Shown piece after piece: positions 6,107-11,963 of a stretch of DNA of 11,963 bases. Source of the stretch: RXOA01 sp964554715 (GTDB lineage: Bacteria; Bipolaricaulota; Bipolaricaulia; UBA7950; UBA9294); contig CAZKPU010000076.1 of assembly GCA_964554715.1 (NCBI GenBank), positions 1 to 11,963 of the forward strand, given 5' to 3'. The number at the start of each line of letters is the position of its first letter. The stretch's first letter is position 1. The notes under the pieces are model-generated. The model worked only from the letters and a program-made list of their open reading frames with translations. It was not told the origin of the DNA and ran no database searches. A program made the position numbers and the translations under genes.

Positions 6107-6637
6107 TCAGTCGGCGGCGAACGAGGTTCGAAGCCGGTTGAGGTCGGCAATCGCCTTATCGAGAACGCTGCGTGCCTGCGCTTCCTGTTCGGGCGAAAGC
6201 GGCGGCAGCGCCCATAGGACATCGTGCAGATCCATGAACAGCGGGCCGAGGGTCCGGAAGTCCGAGCGTCCTTCTTGCCAGGAGATCAGACGCTCGGCTA
6301 CGGATTCGAGCGGCCCGGCATCGAAAACCTTGGAGAACACCACCAACGAGCGGCGCATGCTGTCAAACAGCTCGCGCTTGCTCTCGGTGGCCTGTTCGTA
6401 GGCTTCCCGCCCGGCGTCGGTGATGGTCCAGCGGGATGAACCATCCGGTTCTTTCGCCTCAACGATCCATCCCGCATCGTGCATGCTGGAAAGAAGCGGG
6501 TACAGCGATCCGGCCGACGGCTTCCAAAAGCCGGTCTCCTGCTCGATGGCCTTCATCAGGCCGTAGCCGGTGCTGCGGCCCTCGCTGAGCAAGCGGAGGA
6601 TGTAGAACTTCAAGTGGCCGCGGCGAATCCCTTGCAT
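6107..6637 (-). CDS. PadR family transcriptional regulator
   Basis: A 176-residue repressor of the PadR type. The N-terminal winged helix (residues 5-80) shows the family pattern: HLKFYILRLLSEGRSTGYGL (8-27), the turn FWKPSAGSLYPLLSSMHDAGW (37-57) that holds the recognition helix, and the wing RWTITDAGREAY (69-80). The C-terminal half is helical, as in PadR dimerisation domains, with an SPEQEAQARSVLDKAIADL coiled segment (148-166). PadR proteins usually repress a neighbouring efflux gene until a ligand binds. Here it is the last gene of an operon with an MFS transporter, and the operon promoter carries a perfect inverted repeat (8757-8776). Its AGGAGG overlaps the stop codon of the preceding gene, 9 nt away, so expression is coupled. 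Confidence 0.92.
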   Translation of the reverse strand: MQGIRRGHLKFYILRLLSEGRSTGYGLMKAIEQETGFWKPSAGSLYPLLSSMHDAGWIVEAKEPDGSSRWTITDAGREAYEQATESKRELFDSMRRSLVVFSKVFDAGPLESVAERLISWQEGRSDFRTLGPLFMDLHDVLWALPPLSPEQEAQARSVLDKAIADLNRLRTSFAAD

Positions 6638-6646
6638 GAAGGCCTC

Positions 6647-7306
6647 CTACTTCTCGGGGATGGCGAACAGTGCCTCGTCAAGTTCCTCGTTGAGGATGTA
6701 GCTGAGGACGCGGATCTCCATGGTGAGTTCGTCGCCATCGTAGATGTCGATCGCGACCGGCGTGGCGTCGGCGCGGTTGACTTTGACCATCTGCCGGCCA
6801 TCCGGTGTCTGGAAGAGGAGTTCAGCGACCGCGATCTCTTGCTCCGCGGCATCGAGGATATACGGCTCCGTGGTCTCGGCGACCTCGATGACCGACCCGT
6901 CGATGAACGCTCCGGCGCTCCGCGTAACGAAGTCGTACAAGAAGCCCATCTCCTCGCCCTGGTCGTTGCTGCCGTCTTCGACGTCCTGCCACAACTGTCG
7001 GTTGAGGCTGGGGATGTACGTGTAGAAGCGGGCGCCGTTTAAGATCATCATCTGGCCGTCCACCGAGGCGGGACGTGTGTAGGCGATGCGCATCCAATCT
7101 GTGGGCACGAAATCGAACGTGAACACGATGACCGAGTCGCCGCGAGCCTGATGTTGCGTCATTTCAATCGTGGCGCAGTAGGTCGTGAGGCTCTCCGAAG
7201 CCGTTCGTATATCGTTGAGAAGTCCGGTTTCTTGTGCTGTGGCAGCGAGTGAAGCCCATGCAACGAACGCTGTCAGCAGCAGCGTCCATCGAATTCGCGG
7301 TGTCAT
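6647..7306 (-). CDS. Outer-membrane lipoprotein-sorting (LolA-like) protein
   Basis: A 219-residue exported protein. A signal peptide is plain: basic TPRIR, hydrophobic WTLLLTAFVAWASL, and a likely cut after ATA at residue 24. The rest is beta-rich with the LolA-like pattern of alternating strands, for example DSVIVFTFDFVPTDWMRIAY (57-76), QMMILNGARFYTYIPSLNRQ (85-104) and QMVKVNRADATPVAIDIYDG (172-191). The YTYIPSLNR segment is typical of the outer membrane lipoprotein-sorting proteins found beside hydrophobic-substrate exporters, which form a half-barrel holding a lipid. The ATG at 7306 follows GGAGGT, and its ATGA overlaps the MFS stop. An upstream start would only add non-conserved residues. 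Cargo is unknown; pairing with an MFS pump suggests passing a lipophilic compound through the periplasm, which is inference. Confidence 0.8.
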   Translation of the reverse strand: MTPRIRWTLLLTAFVAWASLAATAQETGLLNDIRTASESLTTYCATIEMTQHQARGDSVIVFTFDFVPTDWMRIAYTRPASVDGQMMILNGARFYTYIPSLNRQLWQDVEDGSNDQGEEMGFLYDFVTRSAGAFIDGSVIEVAETTEPYILDAAEQEIAVAELLFQTPDGRQMVKVNRADATPVAIDIYDGDELTMEIRVLSYILNEELDEALFAIPEK

Positions 7307-7945
7307 GATGGGTGTACCTCCGTTTTCCGTAGCGAACGAACCAGCAAGATCAGGGCGAAGCCGAAGCCGATCAACCCGACCCACATCCCGAATCGATACA
7401 CGCGTCCGTAGGCGCGTAGCAGATTGTCAAGGGCGAAAAGAGACGAGAAATCCGTCTGCGCAAGCACATACCCGGCGATGGTTGGACCGATAATGCCGCC
7501 CAAGGTGCGCGATAGACTGACAATGCCCGAGGTGACGCCCTCGCGGCCTTTGCCACCCTCCCGCATGCCGATCACATTGATCGGGGTCATCAGGCTTCCG
7601 AGTCCGGCTCCGGCTACGGCGCTTCCGAGGTAGTAGGCCACGGCGGGGTGCAGCTTGCTTGTGATGAGGAAGCAACCGAGAGGTGTGGTCGCCAGGCTGA
7701 ACGCGAGCGCCTATTCCGGTCCGAAGCGATCGCTCAGTGCACCGGTTGCGCCGGCGGCAAGGATCATCGTCGCCGCCATCACATTGATCGAGAACGATGC
7801 CTGTGCGACCGAGTAGCCAAGAGACACCTGTGCGAAGCTCGGCAAGAAGGTTTGGAACACGAACATCCCGATGCCGCCCGTGACGGCCGCTCCGATGACG
7901 CCGACGGGCCCGCCCGGGCAGCGCCGGGCGCCGGGGCCGCCTCGC
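7303..7945 (-). pseudogene. MFS transporter, C-terminal half with an in-frame stop
   Basis: The second half of the transporter encoded at 7956-8714. From the gap the frame reads GVIGAAVTGGIGMFVFQTF and ALSDRFGPE, meets TAG at 7711-7713, and carries on in the same frame with ALAFSLATTPLGCF through LRKTEVHPS to the TGA at 7303. Transmembrane helices, the second A-like loop LSDRFG and the motif LSRTLGGIIGPTIAGYVLAQ are all intact, so a single base change to TAG is more likely than long decay. The 45 bases beside the gap (7901-7945) hold only three A or T and do not read like transporter sequence. Either a draft error or a fresh nonsense mutation fits; the neighbourhood of a scaffold gap favours error. 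Confidence 0.75.
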
Positions 7946-7955
7946 NNNNNNNNNN
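7946..7955. other. Assembly gap (10 N)
   Basis: Ten unknown bases inside the MFS gene. The reading frame differs on the two sides, so the real gap is not ten bases or the edges contain errors. Ten is a conventional scaffold filler. Confidence 0.98.
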
Positions 7956-8714
7956 GAACAGCCCAAGTTCGATGGCGGGTTCCTTCGCGCGCCGCTCGAA
8001 CGCGAGGAACGCGCCCACCATGGCAGCCAACACCACCGCATACGGCCAGACAGCGTTCGATGCGAACGAGGAATCGGAGAGTCCGCGAAAGAGCATCATG
8101 AACGCGGCGATGGCCACGCCGAAGGTGACGATACCCCCGACATCCAGACTGAGCGGTTTCTTGTGTTTCAACGTCTCGGGGATGGCAAACGACAGTCCCC
8201 ATCCGAGCAGCGAGAGGCCGAAGGTTACGAAGAAGACGGCGCGCCAGCCGAGAGCGCTGTAGATCCCTCCGCCGAGGTTGATGGCAGCGACCACGCCGAT
8301 GCCGAACGCGGCGCTGATCGCGCCCATCGCCAGTCCCTTGCGCTCGCCGAAGTGCTCGTAGGCGATCGTTTGGGCGATGGGAAGGGATCCGCTTGCGCCA
8401 AGCCCCTGAAGGAAGCGGCCCACCAGAACCCACTCGAATCGGGGCGCTACCGCGCTCACCAGCAAGCCAACGGCGAAGACCCCCATCGAGGTGATGTAGA
8501 CCGGACGCCGGCCGATCGCGTCGCTCAGGCGGCCGATCAGCGCCATCCCCATGGCGTAGCTCAGCATGAACAGCGTGATGATCCAGATCCCGTAGGCCGA
8601 TGAGACGTTGAAGATCTGATCGAGATTGGCGATCAACGGCACCACGATCGTGATGCCCATCGCGCTCAAGAAATTGGTTCCGACAAGCGCCAGCAGGACC
8701 CGGCGTGCTTTCAT
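7956..8714 (-). CDS. MFS drug-type exporter, N-terminal half
   Basis: A secondary transporter of the major facilitator superfamily, here about 253 residues up to the gap. Six to eight hydrophobic helices are visible. Helix 1 is LLALVGTNFLSAMGITIVVP; the loop between helices 2 and 3 has the MFS motif GRLSDAIGRRPVY; and helix 5 has the antiporter-type GISAAFGIGVV-like stretch ISAAFGIGVVAAINLGGG, as in drug/H+ antiporters. With the other half the protein would be about 470 residues. The ATG at 8714 follows GGGAGGGG; a GTG at 8738 is less likely. As first gene of an operon with a LolA-like protein and PadR behind a repressible promoter, it is probably an exporter of toxic or lipophilic molecules. 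Confidence 0.88.
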
Positions 8715-8756
8715 GTCCCCTCCCGAAGCGGCGGCCACGAGGAGCTATCGCCGCCG

Positions 8757-8776
8757 ATATATCGGTAGCGATATAT
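8757..8776. promoter_or_regulatory. Perfect inverted repeat, likely PadR operator
   Basis: ATATATCG (8757-8764), GTAG, CGATATAT (8769-8776): an exact 8-bp inverted repeat. It covers most of the -10 box and the predicted transcription start of the MFS operon, so a bound dimer would block RNA polymerase. PadR proteins are known to bind AT-rich dyads of this size at their own promoters. That this PadR is the binder is inference. Confidence 0.65.
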
Positions 8777-8800
8777 ACATCATGAACCAGCCGCTGTCAA
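8772..8800 (-). promoter_or_regulatory. Near-consensus promoter of the MFS-LolA-PadR operon
   Basis: On the minus strand TTGACA (8795-8800), 17 bp, then TATATA (8772-8777). The -35 is perfect and the -10 is one of the common variants. The start would be near 8765, giving a leader of about 50 nt. Such a strong promoter needs a repressor, consistent with the overlapping operator. Confidence 0.8.
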
Positions 8801-8852
8801 CGTTTGGCAAGGCTGATTGCAGGCTCTCGCGGGTGATGTGCCGGCGAAGCTC

Positions 8853-8978
8853 CTACCGATGGACCTTCTTCAGGAACTCCTCCATCTCAGGCAGGCCTCC
8901 CTGGAAGACCAAGTACCCGTTGTGCGGCTCACGCTCGGTGATCTCACCGCAGATCGGCGTGAGCATCTTGGTCCGCAC
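8853..8978 (-). pseudogene. Short tail of an unidentified protein
   Basis: The minus frame from a TAG at 9009-9011 to a TAG at 8853-8855 reads like real protein rather than noise: DDPEAVRTKMLTPICGEITE, then EPHNGYLVFQGGLPEMEEFL and KKVHR. A GTG at 8978 would give 41 residues, but no ribosome site supports it. It lies just after the ABC permease stop (9025), in another frame. I do not recognise the family. It may be the 3' remnant of a gene whose front was lost, a small protein, or a frameshifted C-terminal extension of an older gene. Nothing else is visible between here and the MFS promoter. Confidence 0.35.
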
Positions 8979-9024
8979 GGCCTCGGGATCATCGGTCTGC
9001 CCGAGGGGCTACCCGAGGCCCAGT

Positions 9025-9660
9025 TCACCGGCGTCGGATCGTCTTCTCGGACGCGTGTGGGTGCGCATGGATCGCCAGCGCACAAGCCGCGAGAAGAAGG
9101 ATTGCTGCTCCAATCTGGGTCCACTTCCTTACGAGAATTTCCTCCAGCGTGAGTGAGGATCGAAGGAGGATACAGAGGAACCAGCTGACCACGGGGTGGC
9201 TGAGGAGCCCTGATTCCGTCATGCTGGCAGCGAAGGAAGCACTCCACCATGCCAGGGTCACGGTCAGTCCGATCTCCTCCTCCCACAGGAAACCGACCAG
9301 CAAAGCAATCGCTCCAAGCCCAATCCCCGGCGCGAGCACGAGCGGCCAGTGTTTCGGGTGCGACACCACCGCTGTCACCGCAAGCAACGGCAGTGTCATC
9401 AGCAGGTACCGCACCACCAGTGCCGCTGCACCCCAGCGGGGAGTAGCCGCTAGGACTTCGAGAGTGCGCCAGCGCTTCTCTTGTTCGAGGAGGCGATGAG
9501 CGAGGACGGGGTAGATGATCGGATAGACGATCTCCAGTGGGGCAAGCCATCTTTCTGGCTGGATCACCCCGGACAAACTCAGGGCCAGGAGCAAACCAGG
9601 TGCGATCCAGACTCCGGGATGAACGGCGATCCGTGTCTCGAGCAAGAGGTAGCGAATCAC
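9025..9660 (-). CDS. ABC-2 type transporter permease, small subunit
   Basis: A 211-residue integral membrane protein with about six or seven hydrophobic stretches (near 15-31, 40-55, 78-99, 106-126, 130-147, 155-168 and 182-198). After the second helix comes the cytoplasmic EQEKRWRTLEVLAATP (59-74), matching the E.E...TLE.L...P coupling helix that ABC-2 permeases use to contact the ATPase. Start: GTG at 9660, whose last bases overlap the ATPase stop (GTGA), so it is read by translational coupling and needs no strong ribosome site. An earlier start inside the ATPase frame would add only non-membrane residues. Together with the ATPase and the large permease it would form an exporter; the substrate is unknown. 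The assignment to ABC-2 rests on helices, the coupling motif and neighbours. Confidence 0.78.
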   Translation of the reverse strand: MIRYLLLETRIAVHPGVWIAPGLLLALSLSGVIQPERWLAPLEIVYPIIYPVLAHRLLEQEKRWRTLEVLAATPRWGAAALVVRYLLMTLPLLAVTAVVSHPKHWPLVLAPGIGLGAIALLVGFLWEEEIGLTVTLAWWSASFAASMTESGLLSHPVVSWFLCILLRSSLTLEEILVRKWTQIGAAILLLAACALAIHAHPHASEKTIRRR

Positions 9661-10505
9661 GATCGGATCAGAGCCAGATAGGCATCTTCCAGGGTTGGAC
9701 AAACAGACCGCCCTCCACTGACCTTCCCAACGATCCGCACCGTCCTTGCGGCAGCATCGCGTCTTGTGGAGAGTACGCGTCTCCCCCAAACGGTGAACGT
9801 CTCCTCAACCTCGTCCTCGGGCACCTCCACCTCGTGTATTTCGCCCTCGTAGAGCTGCATCAGTCCCCGGGGGGTGCCGTGATAGCGGAGCGTCCCTTCG
9901 TGGAGCACCGCTAGCTGCTCACAGGCAACTGCGATGTCCTCGACGAGGTGAGTGGAGAGGACCACGACGCGATCTCGTTTGATGCTCATCAGAAACTCCC
10001 GAAATCGAACCCGCTCCTCTGGGTCCAGTCCCCCTGTGGGCTCATCCACAAGCAACACGGTGGGATTGCCGAGGAGCGCCTGGGCTATCCCCAATCTCTT
10101 GAGCATCCCCCCCGAGTATGAGGTGACTCTGCGGCGGGCGACCTCATCAAGGCGAAGCTGCGAGAGGAGCTGCGCAATCCGCTTTGCGGGCCTGCGGAAT
10201 CCTTTCAGGATGGCGATGTATCGCAGGTACTCTTGTCCGGTCAGCTTCGGGTAGGCCCCGTAATCCTGAGGAAGGTAGCCGAGCATCCTTCGGATGGCGA
10301 TTCGATCCTCCACCGTGTCGTAGCCGTACACAGTGGCCGTGCCTGCAGTGGGCGGAAGCGATGTTGCCAGAATGCGGATGAAGGTGCTCTTGCCGGCACC
10401 GTTTGGGCCAAGCAGTCCGATGACGCCCGGATGAATCTCAAGCGTGACGGCGTCCAACGCGCGCACGTCCCGAAATCGTCTTCCTATGCCCTCCAATCGG
10501 ATCAT
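9657..10505 (-). CDS. ABC transporter ATP-binding protein
   Basis: A 282-residue ATPase subunit that powers the exporter formed with the flanking permeases on the inner face of the membrane. All motifs are in place: Walker A GPNGAGKST (33-41), Q-loop YLPQDYG with Q80, signature SYSGGMLKR (129-137, the usual LSGGQ replaced by YSGGM), Walker B VLLVDEP with D154 and E155, D-loop GGLD, and the switch histidine H186 in STHLVED. About 80 residues after the H-loop form a C-terminal extension, as in exporters of the drug, antibiotic-immunity and ABC-2 groups (DrrA/CcmA-like). The ATG follows GGAGG at 5-nt spacing and lies one base after the stop of the upstream permease gene. Confidence 0.95.
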   Translation of the reverse strand: MIRLEGIGRRFRDVRALDAVTLEIHPGVIGLLGPNGAGKSTFIRILATSLPPTAGTATVYGYDTVEDRIAIRRMLGYLPQDYGAYPKLTGQEYLRYIAILKGFRRPAKRIAQLLSQLRLDEVARRRVTSYSGGMLKRLGIAQALLGNPTVLLVDEPTGGLDPEERVRFREFLMSIKRDRVVVLSTHLVEDIAVACEQLAVLHEGTLRYHGTPRGLMQLYEGEIHEVEVPEDEVEETFTVWGRRVLSTRRDAAARTVRIVGKVSGGRSVCPTLEDAYLALIRS

Positions 10506-10506
10506 C

Positions 10507-11963
10507 TCATCCTCCGTCCCGAAGGGAGAGAATGTAGGCTTCGTGGCCGATCTGCTCCCCGTGCTCCCAGTGCTCCAGAACTCGGAGCGCCCCCTCAGGA
10601 TTCATCCAAGCAACCCCACACAGCGGTACAGGCGCCTCGCATACCACCCAGGCTTCCGTATCGCCTTCCCTGAGCTGTTCCACTGCCCGCTCCTCGTCGT
10701 GTAGGGAGCCTCCTTGTGCCTCGTCGCGCAGCCAGGCGAGGACCTCACGAACCTCGCATCCGTGGCTTCCATTCATGAGGAAAAGGGTTAGGTAGCACCT
10801 TGCTTGCTCATCTACCCCGGCTGTGCCGGCCAATGCCCAGGCAATCCACCACCATTTGGTGGTAGCCTGGGCCGCATCGGACATTGTGAAAGCTGAGGTG
10901 AGAAGGACCTCGGGAGAGGCGAGGACGGTTTCGATGTGCAAAAAGTCGGCAGGGCCGACGACGAGGATCTCCGGAAACACCTCTTGCCAGTTGGCGGCTC
11001 GCTCGAGCAAGGGCTTCAGCCGATGAAGGAAGCGGCTGAACATTCCCTCGAGTTCCGTGGGGTACGGGCGATCGGGGGGATAGATCACGATCAGATCTTG
11101 GGCGTCTCTCAGGAAGGTTGCAGTATGTTCCTGAGACAAGGTGGGACTCGTCGCCTCGAGGGCGGGGTCACCTGCCCGGACGGTGACGTCCCCGATTGCA
11201 TAGCGCTGCATCTGGCTGTCGGCTACCCGCTCAACGACCCAATGGGGAACGGGGATGGAGGTCGGGAGTCGGAGGACGGTGAATTGACCCGGGAACACAA
11301 GGAGTTGGCCATCGTTGCTCCATATATACGGACGATCAAGACTTGCCTGTCCCTGCCACAGCTCCCACAGCGCGAAGGGCGCGATCTGTCTCTGGACTGC
11401 CTGGGTTGATCCTCCTACTGTAGAGGTCGCTATGAGTGCTCCGATGGCGAATAGAGCCCACGCTGAACACGAGTGTCCGCGTGGCCATTCAGGGCAGCGC
11501 GCTCGCACACAGAACGTGAGGGCAATGAGGCTCATCGCCAGTGCGGCTTCTGTAACACCGCGCAGCAGAAACGGGATCGGGAGAATCCCGAATGGGGCAT
11601 AGGGACTGACGAACTCGTACGTGATGTAGCTCATCCAGGCAAGTCTCCCCTGCGACCAGAGGGACAGCACGGAAGGGAACAGGAAGTGGCAGCTCACGTC
11701 CAGAAAGACGATGCAGGCCAGCGTGATCCAGCGAGATCGGGTCGCGGCGAACAGACACGAAGATACCGCCGCCCACAGGAGAATGTGAATCCACGCAAGC
11801 AGGATGTACACCGGGACGTACTGAAGACCGGCGGGCACCAGAACTTCACGTACCACCGGATGCAGTAGGACGGTGGAAGCACCCAGGAGGACGCAGAGCA
11901 TCACCACCAGGCTTGCAGCCACGGGCTTGGTTGCGAGCACCGATATCCTTGAGGCAACAGGCG
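10507..11963 (-). CDS. ABC-2 permease with large soluble domain, likely cut by window edge
   Basis: The visible part has about five hydrophobic helices (counting from the GTG at 11940: residues 8-28, 40-66, 71-91, 122-145, 160-176) and then some 300 soluble residues. The frame is open to the window edge and reads PVASRISVLATKPVAASLVV, like the cytoplasmic lead into a permease helix, so I think the true N-terminus lies outside. The GTG at 11940 with a partial AAGGA before it is the alternative. The soluble part recalls the M1-peptidase-like domain fused to some ABC-2 permeases: FPEILVVGPADF (322-333), a LLTSAF strand (346-351), and ATTKWWWIAWALAG (359-372) where M1 enzymes have HExxHxWWG. The zinc-binding HExxH is absent, so no protease activity is expected. 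The ATPase and small permease follow in the operon. Confidence 0.65.
   Translation of the reverse strand, partial: PVASRISVLATKPVAASLVVMLCVLLGASTVLLHPVVREVLVPAGLQYVPVYILLAWIHILLWAAVSSCLFAATRSRWITLACIVFLDVSCHFLFPSVLSLWSQGRLAWMSYITYEFVSPYAPFGILPIPFLLRGVTEAALAMSLIALTFCVRARCPEWPRGHSCSAWALFAIGALIATSTVGGSTQAVQRQIAPFALWELWQGQASLDRPYIWSNDGQLLVFPGQFTVLRLPTSIPVPHWVVERVADSQMQRYAIGDVTVRAGDPALEATSPTLSQEHTATFLRDAQDLIVIYPPDRPYPTELEGMFSRFLHRLKPLLERAANWQEVFPEILVVGPADFLHIETVLASPEVLLTSAFTMSDAAQATTKWWWIAWALAGTAGVDEQARCYLTLFLMNGSHGCEVREVLAWLRDEAQGGSLHDEERAVEQLREGDTEAWVVCEAPVPLCGVAWMNPEGALRVLEHWEHGEQIGHEAYILSLRDGG

Noticed and set aside
5509..6222. 237-codon minus-strand ORF across the 3' half of citrate synthase
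   Set aside because: Citrate synthase motifs on the plus strand are unambiguous, and the antisense product looks like GC-rich noise.
6479..7042. 187-codon plus-strand ORF opposite the LolA-like gene
   Set aside because: The minus strand has a signal peptide, a LolA-like pattern and coupled neighbours; the plus frame is a shadow with no start signal.
7901..7945. GC-rich repeat or mobile element edge beside the N run
   Set aside because: No duplicate copy, terminal repeat or transposase in the window; the position next to a scaffold gap makes an assembly artefact more likely.
1..11963. tRNA, rRNA, CRISPR, insertion sequence or prophage content
   Set aside because: Searched by eye on both strands; no regularly spaced repeats, no cloverleaf with a GGTTCGA-type arm and no recombinase or transposase motif was found.

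Overview
The window looks like a piece of a GC-rich bacterial chromosome, roughly 60% G+C by eye. A ten-base run of N at 7946-7955 shows that it is a scaffolded draft assembly, possibly a metagenome bin. Shine-Dalgarno sites are strong and genes are tightly packed with ATGA/GTGA overlaps. A secreted LolA-like protein hints at a cell with an outer membrane. I cannot assign a phylum from the sequence alone. I see no tRNA, rRNA, CRISPR array, transposase or phage gene.

Layout. (1) 1-1496, minus strand: the 5' part of fabF (fatty acid elongation) is cut by the left edge. Upstream of it lies a gap of about 385 bp with one weak small ORF, then a RimJ/RimL-like GNAT acetyltransferase. (2) 1603-2004, plus: a well-formed promoter, an 84-residue two-helix membrane protein and a hairpin. 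(3) 2032-3665: a divergent pair, a GyrI-like effector-binding protein (minus) and a YafY-type HTH-WYL regulator (plus). The shared intergenic region contains a tandem direct repeat that could be an operator. (4) 3693-4511, minus: a protein of the L-2-amino-thiazoline-4-carboxylate hydrolase family. (5) 4673-6063, plus: a citrate synthase gene preceded by a leader of about 200 nt that contains a textbook intrinsic terminator, so its transcription may be attenuated.

(6) 6107-8800, minus: a three-gene operon transcribed MFS transporter, LolA-like periplasmic protein, PadR regulator. Its promoter has a perfect -35 box, 17-bp spacing and a TATATA -10. The -10 is overlapped by a perfect inverted repeat, the expected place for PadR autorepression. 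The MFS gene is broken in this assembly by the N gap, a frame change and an in-frame TAG. (7) 8853-11963, minus: an ABC-2 type exporter operon made of a large permease with a soluble ectodomain (running off the right edge), an ATPase and a small six- to seven-helix permease. A conserved-looking but unidentified protein tail lies downstream.

The strongest leads are the terminator-bearing leader before citrate synthase, the MFS/LolA-like/PadR module with its operator, and the ABC permease whose ectodomain resembles an M1 peptidase fold without its zinc site.
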